Source: Lysobacteraceae bacterium NML95-0200
GTDB taxonomy: Bacteria; Pseudomonadota; Gammaproteobacteria; Xanthomonadales; Xanthomonadaceae
Length of the DNA: 50,359 nucleotides
Direction of reading: 5' to 3'
NCBI GenBank assembly: GCA_002798255.1
Contig: NWQQ01000013.1
Location: forward strand, 1-50,359
Shown: one piece after another, positions 27,788 through 35,926 of the stretch
How positions within the stretch are numbered: position 1 is the stretch's first letter
How the letters are laid out: every line of letters begins with the position of its first letter
Translations under genes and position numbers: made by a program
Notes under the pieces: model-generated
Databases searched by the model: none
What the model was told of the DNA's origin: nothing
What the model saw: the letters and a program-made list of their open reading frames with translations, nothing else

Positions 27788-29806
27788 ATGAAGATGATGA
27801 AAATCGCGCTGGCAAGCACGATGCTGTTTGCCGGTAGTGTGGCCATGGCACAGTCCGGCATGAACTTGCAGCAATTGGCCGAATTGCGCTCGGTCACGCA
27901 AGTGAAAATCAGCCCGGATGGGCGGCAACTGGCCTATGCCCTGGCGGTGCCGCGCCAGCCAGGTGTGGATGCAGACGGTGCGGCGCGTGTCGAGCTGCAT
28001 ATCAGCGATGCCCAGGGTGTGAGCCGCGGCTTTGTCACCGGCCAGGTGAATGTCGGTGCGCTGAACTGGCAGGCCGATTCTGCGGCGGTCACCTATCTTG
28101 CCAAGCGCGAAGGCGACGATACCCGCAGGCTGTACCGCATCCCGGTGGCCGGTGGCGAGTCGCAGCCGCTTGTCAAGCTGAAAACCGATATCCGCAGCTA
28201 CAGCTTCTCGCCTGATGGCCGCAGGGTGGCGCTGTTGGCATCGGTGCCGGAAAGCAAAGAAGTGGAGGCATTGAAGCAAAAAGGCTTCAGCCAAAAGGTG
28301 TACGAAGAAGACTGGCGACCGGTGGGGGTCTGGATTGCCGAGCTTGGCGAGGGCAAGGCAGCGCCGCGCCTGCTGCCGGTACAAGGCAGCGTGCAGTCGG
28401 TGAGCTGGAGCCCGGCCGGTGACCGTCTGGCGCTGGCAATGGCGCGCACCGAGCTGACTGATGACATCATGGTCAATACCCGCATCCAGATAGTTGCGCC
28501 CGATGGCAGGCTGCTGGGGCGGGTGGATAATCCCGGCAAGCTGGGCAAGCTCGCCTGGAGCCGTGATGGTGAGCATCTGGCCTTTATTTCTGCCGCCGAC
28601 AAGCATGACTCGATGCAAGGCAGGCTGATGCTGGCTGGCAAGCGTGGCGGCGAATTCCGTGATGTATTGCCCGGCCTGTTGGGGCAAGTGGTGGATATGG
28701 AATGGCTTGAAGGCAGCAGACTGCTGTTTGTCAGCCACGAAGGCGTGGAGGCGCGGGTAGGCGAAGTTGCTGCCACGGGCGGTGCGGCGCGCGATGTGCT
28801 GGCACTGGGCGGGCCGATTTGGACGGGTATCTCCGCAAGCCGTGATGGTAAGCTGGGGCTCCTGGGCAGCACGGCGCAGCATCCTGCCGAGGCCTTCATC
28901 GCCGAAACGGGTAATGCCAGACGGCTGACACAGAGTAATCCGCAACTGGCGCAGATCGCTCTGGCGCGGCAGGAGGTGGTGCGCTACAAGAGCCGTGACG
29001 GGCTGGAGCTGGAAGGCTTGCTGATTCACCCGCTGAGGCGGCGTGGCAATGCCCGCGTGCCGCTGGTGACCATCGTTCATGGCGGCCCGGAATCGCATTA
29101 TTCCAACGGCTGGCTGACGGCGTATTCGCAGCCGGTACAGGTACTGGCCGCAGAAGGCTTCGCCTCGTTCCTGCCCAATTACCGCAGCAGCACCGGGCGC
29201 GGGGTGGAGTTTTCCAAACTTGGCTTTGGCAAGCCGGGCATGGGTGAGTTTGATGACATCGTCGATGGCGTTGACCATCTGATTGCCAGCGGCCTTGTGG
29301 ACAAGGATAAAGTCGGTATCACCGGCGGCTCCTATGGCGGCTATGCCAGCGCTTGGGGCGCAACTTATTACAGCGAGCGCTTTGCCGCATCAGTCATGTT
29401 TGTCGGTATTTCCGATCAGTCCAGCCTGATTACCACCGGCGATATTCCCTGGGAGCAGTATCTGGTGCATATGGGCAAATGGCCGTGGGAGGATGAGGCC
29501 ATGTTCCGCCAGCAAAGCCCGGTCAATCATGCCGCCAAATCACGCACGCCGACCTTGATTTTGCATGGCGAGGCCGACCCGCGCGTGCCGGTGATGCAGT
29601 CCTACATGATGTATCGCTATCTGAAACTGGCCGGTCAAGCACCGGTGCGGCTGGTACTGTATCCGGGCGAAGGCCACGGCAACCAGCGCGCCGCTTCACG
29701 CTATGACTATTCGCTGCGGCTGCTGCGCTGGATGCAGCATTATCTGACTGGCCCCGGTGGCGAGCCGCCGCCGTATGCGTTGGATTATCAATTGCCAAAG
29801 AAGTGA
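27788..29806 (+). CDS. S9 family prolyl oligopeptidase-type peptidase, secreted
   Basis: A 672-aa periplasmic serine peptidase. The signal peptide is MKMMKIALASTMLFAGSVAMA. The N-terminal beta-propeller (about 25-400) shows repeated WD-like blades (VKISPDGRQLAYAL, SFSPDGRRVALLA, WSPAGDRLALAM). The C-terminal alpha/beta hydrolase has nucleophile GGSYGGYAS, the Asp in HGEADPRVPVMQS and the His in GEGHGNQRA. This is the acylaminoacyl/dipeptidyl-peptidase-like group abundant in xanthomonads. A GGGAG ribosome site precedes the ATG. It degrades oligopeptides outside the cytoplasm. Confidence 0.93.
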   Translation: MKMMKIALASTMLFAGSVAMAQSGMNLQQLAELRSVTQVKISPDGRQLAYALAVPRQPGVDADGAARVELHISDAQGVSRGFVTGQVNVGALNWQADSAAVTYLAKREGDDTRRLYRIPVAGGESQPLVKLKTDIRSYSFSPDGRRVALLASVPESKEVEALKQKGFSQKVYEEDWRPVGVWIAELGEGKAAPRLLPVQGSVQSVSWSPAGDRLALAMARTELTDDIMVNTRIQIVAPDGRLLGRVDNPGKLGKLAWSRDGEHLAFISAADKHDSMQGRLMLAGKRGGEFRDVLPGLLGQVVDMEWLEGSRLLFVSHEGVEARVGEVAATGGAARDVLALGGPIWTGISASRDGKLGLLGSTAQHPAEAFIAETGNARRLTQSNPQLAQIALARQEVVRYKSRDGLELEGLLIHPLRRRGNARVPLVTIVHGGPESHYSNGWLTAYSQPVQVLAAEGFASFLPNYRSSTGRGVEFSKLGFGKPGMGEFDDIVDGVDHLIASGLVDKDKVGITGGSYGGYASAWGATYYSERFAASVMFVGISDQSSLITTGDIPWEQYLVHMGKWPWEDEAMFRQQSPVNHAAKSRTPTLILHGEADPRVPVMQSYMMYRYLKLAGQAPVRLVLYPGEGHGNQRAASRYDYSLRLLRWMQHYLTGPGGEPPPYALDYQLPKK

Positions 29807-29882
29807 GCTTCTGGAAAGCACTGCCAAATTGCCTGCATCCCCGTACTTTGCTGCGGGGATGGGAGGTGTTTTTGCGGTATTT

Positions 29883-30098
29883 CAGTGCCGGGATATGCGC
29901 CCGGCAGCGCACCCACTTTCTTTTAAAAAGAAAGTGGGCAAAGAAACTGCCCTGGCTGACGGCCCCGCTACGCGGGCTACCCTGCGTTCCTCGCGGCAAA
30001 TGGCGACAGGGCAAACTCGCGCTGCTCAAACATGCCCTGTCGCCATTTGCCGCTGCGGTACTCGGCGCGCCAGAACAGGGCGGAAAGTCAAAAGCAAA
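29883..30098 (+). repeat. Long structured dispersed repeat, copy 2
   Basis: Homologous to 1710-1935 over its full length. It contains GCCGGG...CCCGGC, a 13-bp stem CCCACTTTCTTTT (29912-29924) with AAAAGAAAGTGGG (29926-29938), and a CCCGC-TAC-GCGGG hairpin. A perfect 21-bp inverted repeat follows (29993-30013 with 30033-30053, 19-nt loop), then the CGGAAAGTCAAAAGC end. It fills the gap before the M14 peptidase gene, whose start is 39 bp further on. Confidence 0.8.
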
Positions 30099-30137
30099 AG
30101 CGGCTAAGCCGCAGCCATCAAGCCAAGCAAACCCAAC

Positions 30138-31055
30138 ATGAGCCAGACCTATCCCATCGGAACCCCCGGCACGCCCTGGGACGCAACAGAAAAACAGCAG
30201 TGGCGCACCCGGCAACAGCGCCAGCGCAGCTATGCCGAAGAAGTGGAACGCGCCATCTGCGCATTGGCTGCTGACTTTGAGCTTGTCCAGTATGGTGAGC
30301 TTGATTACCGCAGCGATGGCCGCTTCCCGCTTTGGGGATTGAAATCCCGTCCCTGGGATGAGGTACTGGATGTGGCGCTGATAACCGGCGGCGTGCATGG
30401 CTATGAAACCAGTGGCGTGCATGGCGCCTTGTTGTTTGCCCGCGAACATGCAGCCCGTTACGCCGGGCGTATCAATCTTTTGATTGCGCCATGTGTCAGC
30501 CCCTGGGCTTATGAGCGCATCCAGCGCTGGAATGCCGATGCCATTGACCCAAACCGCTCGTTCTATCCGCAAAGCCCGGCACAGGAGGCGGCGCTGTTGA
30601 TGGCCTGGGTGGCGCAGCAACCCGGCAAAATACGGTTGCATATTGATTTGCATGAAACCACTGACAGCGATGAGACCGAGTTTCGTCCGGCGCTGGCCGC
30701 GCGCGATGGCAAGCCGTTTGTGCCCGGCACCATTCCCGATGGCTTTTATCTGGTGGATGATTCAGGCCGGCCACAACCAGCTTTCCAGCGCGCCATCATT
30801 GAGCGTGTGGCGGGCGTGACTCATATCGCAGCGGCTGATGCGGACGGCACACTGATTGGCTCGCCAGTAGTGGCCGAAGGTGTGATTGAATACGACTGCA
30901 AGGGACTGGGGCTGTGCGCAGGTCTTAGCGATGCGCCATATGTCACCACCACCGAGGTCTATCCCGACAGCCCCAGAGTCACGTCCGAGCAATGCAACCG
31001 GGCACAGGCCGCGGCGGTTTGTGCCGCACTGGACTTTGTACTGGCGGCGAATTGA
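30138..31055 (+). CDS. M14 family zinc carboxypeptidase-like protein
   Basis: A 305-aa carboxypeptidase/succinylglutamate-desuccinylase-fold protein. Zinc ligands fit GGVHGYETSG (His and Glu) and RLHIDLHETTDSD (His), and a catalytic Glu fits VTTTEVYPDSP. There is no signal peptide, so it acts in the cytoplasm. The substrate is unknown; relatives trim peptides or deacylate amino acids. The ATG at 30138 has a weak ribosome site. Its leader is the end of a dispersed repeat, so its promoter may lie in or before that element. A lipoprotein gene follows after 26 bp. Confidence 0.85.
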   Translation: MSQTYPIGTPGTPWDATEKQQWRTRQQRQRSYAEEVERAICALAADFELVQYGELDYRSDGRFPLWGLKSRPWDEVLDVALITGGVHGYETSGVHGALLFAREHAARYAGRINLLIAPCVSPWAYERIQRWNADAIDPNRSFYPQSPAQEAALLMAWVAQQPGKIRLHIDLHETTDSDETEFRPALAARDGKPFVPGTIPDGFYLVDDSGRPQPAFQRAIIERVAGVTHIAAADADGTLIGSPVVAEGVIEYDCKGLGLCAGLSDAPYVTTTEVYPDSPRVTSEQCNRAQAAAVCAALDFVLAAN

Positions 31056-31081
31056 GGCAGTTTTCAGCAAGGTGATGTGAC

Positions 31082-32101
31082 ATGAAACATAAATTATTGG
31101 CGATGGTGGCTTTGGGGTTTTCCCTGCTCCTGCCTGCCTGCCAGTGGCAAAATGAACAAGCAGGAGCGGCCGAATACGACTGGTCGCTACCGCAAGTGGT
31201 ATATCAACAGGCGGGCAAAATTTATTTTCATGACCCGGTGACCGGAAAAAGACGCCTCCTGCAAGAAGAGGATAGCGAAGTTTTCAATCTGGTATTCGAT
31301 GAAGCCAGCCGGACGCTTTATTACACGGTGGTGAGCGACGGCCTTTTGGCGCTTAAAAAAGCAACGCTTGCCAATGGCCAAATCCAAATACAGCCCTTGC
31401 AAGGGCTGGATATTGCCAAAGAAAAATTCATCGCCGAAATTTACGGTGAATATAGCCCGCTGAAGATTCGCGGTGAAAAACTGGTGCTGATGAGTGACTT
31501 CAACTGGGATGGCTATGGCTTTAGCCAATACAACATCTACTCGCCAACGGAAAATAGCTGGACAAAAACGGATGACTGGGCGCAGCTCGACAAACTCCTC
31601 GGCGGTATAGCGCTTTGGGGAGATGATGTGGGCCAGCCCTTTGAAGTGCGCGACCAGCAACTGCTTTATAGCGGCGGCAAAACGCAGGTGCCGGTCAGCG
31701 ACAAGCTGGACTTGAAACTTGACCCGGAATACGGCGTGGAAGAAATCGAATACAGCAATTTTTCGGTTTCACCCGATGGCAGCAAGGTCAGTTTCATGGC
31801 GCTTCTGGCAATGGGGGATTTGCCGCATGGGCCATTGTGCATCGCCAATGCCAATGGCAGTGGCCAGCGCATCTTGGTCGAAGATGGTATGGCCGGATTA
31901 TTGAAACCGCAGTGGTTAGGCTCGGCACTGGTATTTCCGGCGCCAGCTCAAGACCTGGCCGAAGACGCGCAGGCAGAGGATGAGCAAAGCGAACAGGCGG
32001 CAGGCAAATTCAGGCTGATGATGAGCCATGGCCGCAGCAATAATGGCAAGCTGCTCGCTGAAGGCGTGGCCGCATTTACCTTGATTCAAGGCGGTTATTG
32101 A
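31082..32101 (+). CDS. Lipoprotein of unknown function
   Basis: A 339-aa protein with a lipoprotein signal MKHKLLAMVALGFSLLLPAC; Cys20 would be the lipidated residue. The mature part resembles a TolB/WD-like beta-propeller (IYFHDPVTGKRRLL, FNLVFDEASRTLYYTVV, NFSVSPDGSKVSFMALLA) and has an acidic stretch near residues 295-308 (AEDAQAEDEQSEQAA). I do not recognise the family. It follows the M14 gene with a 26-bp gap and may be co-transcribed. Its base composition is lower in GC than its neighbours. Confidence 0.7.
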   Translation: MKHKLLAMVALGFSLLLPACQWQNEQAGAAEYDWSLPQVVYQQAGKIYFHDPVTGKRRLLQEEDSEVFNLVFDEASRTLYYTVVSDGLLALKKATLANGQIQIQPLQGLDIAKEKFIAEIYGEYSPLKIRGEKLVLMSDFNWDGYGFSQYNIYSPTENSWTKTDDWAQLDKLLGGIALWGDDVGQPFEVRDQQLLYSGGKTQVPVSDKLDLKLDPEYGVEEIEYSNFSVSPDGSKVSFMALLAMGDLPHGPLCIANANGSGQRILVEDGMAGLLKPQWLGSALVFPAPAQDLAEDAQAEDEQSEQAAGKFRLMMSHGRSNNGKLLAEGVAAFTLIQGGY

Positions 32102-32212
32102 AGAACCTCTCACCCTGCACGCAGTTGCAGGGTCTTGTTGGAAGCTCAAGAAAATTCTGTAGCTGCTTCAGTCTTGCGCAGAATGATGGATTAATTGAGG
32201 CGCCTGTCAACA

Positions 32213-32239
32213 CAAAGCCCCCGGATTTTGGGGGCTTTG
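32213..32239. terminator. Bidirectional terminator-like hairpin
   Basis: CAAAGCCCCC (32213-32222) pairs with GGGGGCTTTG (32230-32239) around GGATTTT. It lies between the convergent lipoprotein and LolA-like genes. A reversed half-copy of the short dispersed repeat (TCTTGCGCAGAATGAT) precedes it at 32172-32187. Confidence 0.65.
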
Positions 32240-32252
32240 CTTGGGGTGTTGC

Positions 32253-33026
32253 TTATTTTTTCAGTAGCCCCTGGATGGCAGGCGGCAGGGTAAAGACTTC
32301 ATCGCCGGGCGGGGTGGTGTCAAAGCCGGTGAACTTTAACACCTGGGTCTGCCCCATCATCTGCATTTCAGAATGCACCGGCATTTTGTGGCCGGAAAGC
32401 TCGCCATATTGTTTGATGACGGTAGTGACTTCGATTTCTCCCATGGGCGAGCTGGTCTTGCCGCCGCTGGCAAGCAGCAGGCCATCATCCACGGCATAGC
32501 AATCCCAGCTTTCGCGGCCGGATTTCCACTTGATATTCACTTTGTGGCAGCGCTTGCCGTTGTATTCGGCAGTGCCGGCACTGCTCATTTCGGTCACGAA
32601 GCTGGGCAGGCGGCGAATGGCATCGGGGTGATAGCTTTCCAGTTGCTGGGCGCGCTCGCTGCCTTCCAGAAGCCGCGGTCCCTGGAACGGATCCATCATC
32701 CACACGGTTCCATCAATGATGCCGGACTGGATGGCACCGACACCGGGCAGCTCGACCTTGCTGATGATTTTTTCATGGCTGCTGAATGAAACCGTCATCG
32801 GCGCATTGATACCGGCAGCCGGCATGGAAAAGGTGCCGGTCAAGGTGCCGGTTTGGCTTTTCTGAATATCCTCCATGCCGCCCAGCGCCTGGATATGGCG
32901 CTCCACCAGCGCATGCGGCTCGGGGCTGGTGGTGCTATCGGTGGCGCTGGCAGGCGTTTTCGCCATCAGCGGCATGGCGCTCGCCAGTGCCAGCAGGGTG
33001 GGGTGCAGTGGGCGGATTTTCATCAT
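32253..33026 (-). CDS. Exported LolA-like protein of unknown function
   Basis: A 257-aa protein with an N-terminal signal sequence (MMKIRPLHPTLLALASAMPL to AKTPASA). The body begins HALVERHIQALGGMEDIQKSQT and continues with short antiparallel strands (TLTGTFSMPA, GTVWMMDPFQGPRLL, CHKVNIKWKSGRESWDCYAVDDG), a pattern of the LolA/outer-membrane-lipoprotein-sorting fold. The ATG at 33026 overlaps the stop of the S41 peptidase gene (ATGA), so the two proteins are coupled. The function is not known. Confidence 0.7.
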   Translation of the reverse strand: MMKIRPLHPTLLALASAMPLMAKTPASATDSTTSPEPHALVERHIQALGGMEDIQKSQTGTLTGTFSMPAAGINAPMTVSFSSHEKIISKVELPGVGAIQSGIIDGTVWMMDPFQGPRLLEGSERAQQLESYHPDAIRRLPSFVTEMSSAGTAEYNGKRCHKVNIKWKSGRESWDCYAVDDGLLLASGGKTSSPMGEIEVTTVIKQYGELSGHKMPVHSEMQMMGQTQVLKFTGFDTTPPGDEVFTLPPAIQGLLKK

Positions 33027-34378
33027 CGAGTCTCCTGGGGGGGCACGGTGTCGGCTTGCAGCCATTGCTGCAAGGCCAAAAGTGTAGCGTCCTGCCCGGC
33101 GTGTAATGTTTCAAAAGTGTTGGGCGCAAAGATGTCCGGAGTAATGCCGATACCTTCCAGGCGTTGGCCATTGGGGGCGGTGAGGTCAGCCACCGCATAC
33201 AGCAGGCGGTCGCCATTGGGCAGGGTGTTCATCAATGATGGCAAGGCCATGCCAGCCGAGGGCGTGCCGATGATGGTGGCGCGCCCGGCTTGTTGCAGCC
33301 CTGAGGCAAAGACTTCCGAAGTGCTGGCCGAACGTCCATCCAGCAAGATGGCGAGTTTGCCGCTGTAAGGCGTGAGCGGCTTGCCATCATCGCTGACCCG
33401 GCGTGGCAGCGCGGGCAGGCGTGCGCTGGCGCCCCCGGCACTGAAGTAGCCAAGCGGGGTGGGTTCGCTTACCAGATAGCCGCCCACCCCCATCGCTATG
33501 CCAATCACCCCGCCGGGATTGCCGCGCAGATCAATGGCGATGGCCTTGCAGTCACGTACTTCGGCCAAGGCTTTTGGGAAGGCATGGCTGAGTGCCGGTG
33601 CCCAGAGATTGAAGCGGATAAGTCCCAGACAGCCGCCATCGGCCAGGGCAAGGCGCCGCTGCTGGATGTGGAACAGAGCAGGCGGCAATAGAGGGATATT
33701 CACCAGCTCGCCGCTGGCCGGGGCAGGCACGATTTCAAGCGTATGCGCCCGGTTTTGTACATCACGCAAGCCCAGTGTCAGCTTGCGCGCCTGTGCACTA
33801 GGTTCCAGTTGGCTGGCAATGGCCGACTCGAAATACATCTGCGCAGTACGCCGTGTCCTGGGCTCAAGCGCGGCGATTTCTGCCAGTGTGGGCGCTATCG
33901 CGCGGCCATGGATGCTATCAATCCGCCAGCCGGGCTGGATGCCCTGGGCGGCTGCGGGCGAGCCGGGCGCCACCCGCAGTACTGCGAGCTCGCCTTCTAC
34001 CATGCCAGCGACCAGTCCACTATCACGGAAGCCGCTTAAGACCGGCTCAAGCTTGCCGCTATGGGCAATATCCACGGTATCGGCGGGAATCAGGTTGAAG
34101 TGGGATTCGCCGATTTCATCCAGCATCGCTTGAATGCTTTGCCGCAGCTCGCCCATATTGCGGGCGCGTGCTGCCGCCGGGCGATGGCGGCGGGCAACCG
34201 CATCCCAGTCGATGCCGCGCTTGCGCACGGCATAAGGGCTTTCGTCCACCAGCCACCAGGCGGTATCGAAGGTTGCAACGGCCAGCCGGGTATCCAGCTT
34301 TTCACGCTGCCGGGCTTCTGTAGCCGTTGCGCTGAAAAACAAAACAGCCAGACTTGAAACAAGCAGGGTGCGAAGCAT
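33023..34378 (-). CDS. S41 family C-terminal-processing-like peptidase
   Basis: A 451-aa exported protease. The signal peptide is MLRTLLVSSLAVLFFSATATEA. A PDZ-like region is at about 135-190 (VAPGSPAAAQGIQPGWRIDSIHGR). The S41 domain has AIDLRGNPGGVIG and the nucleophile segment ILLDGRSASTSEVFASGL, followed by IIGTPSAG. The general-base Lys found about 25 residues after the Ser in CtpA is not visible, so it may use the tricorn/IRBP-type catalytic set. It is transcribed first in a pair with the LolA-like gene, overlapping by 4 nt. Confidence 0.85.
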   Translation of the reverse strand: MLRTLLVSSLAVLFFSATATEARQREKLDTRLAVATFDTAWWLVDESPYAVRKRGIDWDAVARRHRPAAARARNMGELRQSIQAMLDEIGESHFNLIPADTVDIAHSGKLEPVLSGFRDSGLVAGMVEGELAVLRVAPGSPAAAQGIQPGWRIDSIHGRAIAPTLAEIAALEPRTRRTAQMYFESAIASQLEPSAQARKLTLGLRDVQNRAHTLEIVPAPASGELVNIPLLPPALFHIQQRRLALADGGCLGLIRFNLWAPALSHAFPKALAEVRDCKAIAIDLRGNPGGVIGIAMGVGGYLVSEPTPLGYFSAGGASARLPALPRRVSDDGKPLTPYSGKLAILLDGRSASTSEVFASGLQQAGRATIIGTPSAGMALPSLMNTLPNGDRLLYAVADLTAPNGQRLEGIGITPDIFAPNTFETLHAGQDATLLALQQWLQADTVPPQETR

Positions 34379-34442
34379 GCGGCGCTGTCCTGGAAAAGGC
34401 TCGCAGCATAGCCGGGTTTGCAGCGATATGCCGAACGTGCGT

Positions 34443-34946
34443 TCAGGCATACTTGTTGTGTGAGCGCATCAGTTGCTGTTTTTCCCGGCTCCAGTCACGC
34501 TCCTTGCTGGCAGCGCGCTTGTCATGTGCCTGCTTGCCCTTGGCCAGCGCGATTTCGGCCTTCACCTTGTTGCCTTTCCAGTACAGTGCGGTGGGGATGA
34601 TGGTGTAGCCATCGCGCTGCACCCGGCCAATCAGGTTGTCGATTTCGCGTCGGTGCAGTAGCAGCTTGCGGCTGCGGCGCTCATCGGCACGGATATGGGT
34701 GGAGGCCTGAATCAGCGGCGTGATTTGCGCCCCAAACAGGAACATCTCGCCATCCTTGATGATGGCGTAGCTTTCGCCGATATTGGCGCGTCCTGCGCGG
34801 ATTGCCTTCAGCTCCCAGCCTTGCAGCGCAAGCCCGGCCTCAAAACGCTGCTCCAGGTGATATTCATGTTTGGCACGCTTGTTGAGCGCGATGGTCGGGT
34901 TCTTTGCCGTATCCTTTGCGCCCTTGTTTTTTTGATTCTTGCTCAT
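34443..34946 (-). CDS. smpB: SsrA-binding protein
   Basis: Small tmRNA-binding protein (167 aa) needed for trans-translation. Core motifs are NKRAKHEYHLEQRFEAGLALQG, GWELKAIRAGRANI and HIRADERRSRKLLLHRREI. The basic C-terminal tail (KGKQAHDKRAASKERDWSREKQQ) inserts in the mRNA channel. The true start is the ATG at 34946 (MSKNQKNKG); the frame stays open far upstream across ratA. GACAAT sits 6 nt before the ATG, another possible leaderless start. Divergent from ratA by 48 bp, the usual arrangement. Confidence 0.96.
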   Translation of the reverse strand: MSKNQKNKGAKDTAKNPTIALNKRAKHEYHLEQRFEAGLALQGWELKAIRAGRANIGESYAIIKDGEMFLFGAQITPLIQASTHIRADERRSRKLLLHRREIDNLIGRVQRDGYTIIPTALYWKGNKVKAEIALAKGKQAHDKRAASKERDWSREKQQLMRSHNKYA

Positions 34947-34994
34947 GGCGGCATTGTCGCCGATGAGCCGGGAAATTGCAGTGAGGATGTTGGT

Positions 34995-35429
34995 GTGGCA
35001 AACCGGATTGAACGCAGCGCCCTGGTCAAGCGCCCGGCCGAAGCGATGTATGCACTGGTGGTGGATGTCGAGGCCTACCCGCGCCGTTTTGGCTGGTGCC
35101 AGGCCGCGCAAGTGCTGGAGCGGGAAGAAAACCGCATGAAAGCCCGACTGGATATTGGCTTGGCGGGCTTCAAAACCTGGTTCATGACCGAAAACCGCAT
35201 GCAGCCGGGGCAGTGGATGGACATGCAACTGGCCGATGGACCATTCAAATCCCTGCATGGCCGCTGGGAGTTCAAGACGCTTGCTGACGATGCCTGCAAG
35301 GTATCGCTGCTGCTGGAGTTCGAGCCGGCCTCCAGCCTGCTGGGCCCGGCACTGAAACTGGGCATGAAAGGGCTGGCCGACCGCATGGTGGATGATTTCG
35401 TGCGAGCTGCCATGGCGACAAACCCATGA
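34995..35429 (+). CDS. ratA: RatA/Coq10 family START-domain protein
   Basis: A 144-aa polyketide-cyclase/START-like protein. Blocks: RSALVKRPAEAMYALVVDVEAYPRRF, LDIGLAGFKTWFMTENRM, LHGRWEFKTLADDACKVSL and GLADRMVDDFVRAA. E. coli RatA was described as a 50S-binding association inhibitor, while relatives bind ubiquinone; the true role here is unsettled. The start is GTG 34995 (VANRIERS), with GAGG at 34983-34986; no in-frame ATG fits. It overlaps rnfH by 4 nt and diverges from smpB. Confidence 0.92.
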   Translation: MANRIERSALVKRPAEAMYALVVDVEAYPRRFGWCQAAQVLEREENRMKARLDIGLAGFKTWFMTENRMQPGQWMDMQLADGPFKSLHGRWEFKTLADDACKVSLLLEFEPASSLLGPALKLGMKGLADRMVDDFVRAAMATNP

Positions 35430-35716
35430 AAATTGAAGTCTTGGCGGTATGGGCTGAACGCATGGAAAGCCAGACGCTGACGCTTGCCGATGGCGCCACC
35501 GTGGCCGATGCACTGGTCGCTTGCGAGTTTGTCCGGGATTTTCCACTGGCCGGGATGGCGGTATTTGGCAAGCGCGTGACTGAAACCACCGTGCTGCACG
35601 AAGGTGACCGCCTGGAGCTGCTGCGCGCACTGCTGGCCGATCCCAAACAAAGCCGCCGCAAACGTGCCGAAGCCGCACAGGCGGCAAAAATCGCGAAGAA
35701 CAAAGCCCGCGGATAA
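35426..35716 (+). CDS. rnfH: RnfH family ubiquitin-like protein
   Basis: A 96-aa beta-grasp protein (UPF0125). Strands MKIEVLAVWAERME and QTLTLADGATVADAL, FPLAGMAVFGKRV and the HEGDRLELLRALLADPKQSRRKRA motif typify the family. The ATG overlaps the ratA stop (ATGA). The function is unknown. In xanthomonads bamE and fur commonly follow this locus on the far side; here the CRISPR-Cas cassette begins 210 bp downstream, so this is one edge of the acquired region. Confidence 0.92.
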   Translation: MKIEVLAVWAERMESQTLTLADGATVADALVACEFVRDFPLAGMAVFGKRVTETTVLHEGDRLELLRALLADPKQSRRKRAEAAQAAKIAKNKARG

Positions 35717-35866
35717 ATCTGCACATCCTCCCCACACCCGCCGCCCCGCGGCGCGTATTGTGCTGGAGACTCCGAATCCAAAGACGCTTTGCTGCGTAAT
35801 ATGGAGGCGGCAGCTGGCTTTTCCTTGTACAAAAGCAACGCAAGTCTCATTTTGCAAAACCTGCCC

Positions 35867-35895
35867 TTGGCATTTCACCTGAAGTATTGGATAAA
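35867..35895 (+). promoter_or_regulatory. Likely sigma-70 promoter of cas3
   Basis: TTGGCA (35867-35872) and GATAAA (35890-35895) have a 17-bp spacer and would start a transcript about 25 nt before the cas3 TTG codon. The preceding gap 35717-35866 shows no gene, only a short GC palindrome after rnfH. Confidence 0.45.
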
Positions 35896-35926
35896 GGGAA
35901 AGGGATAATCAGGCAGGGGAAAGCGC

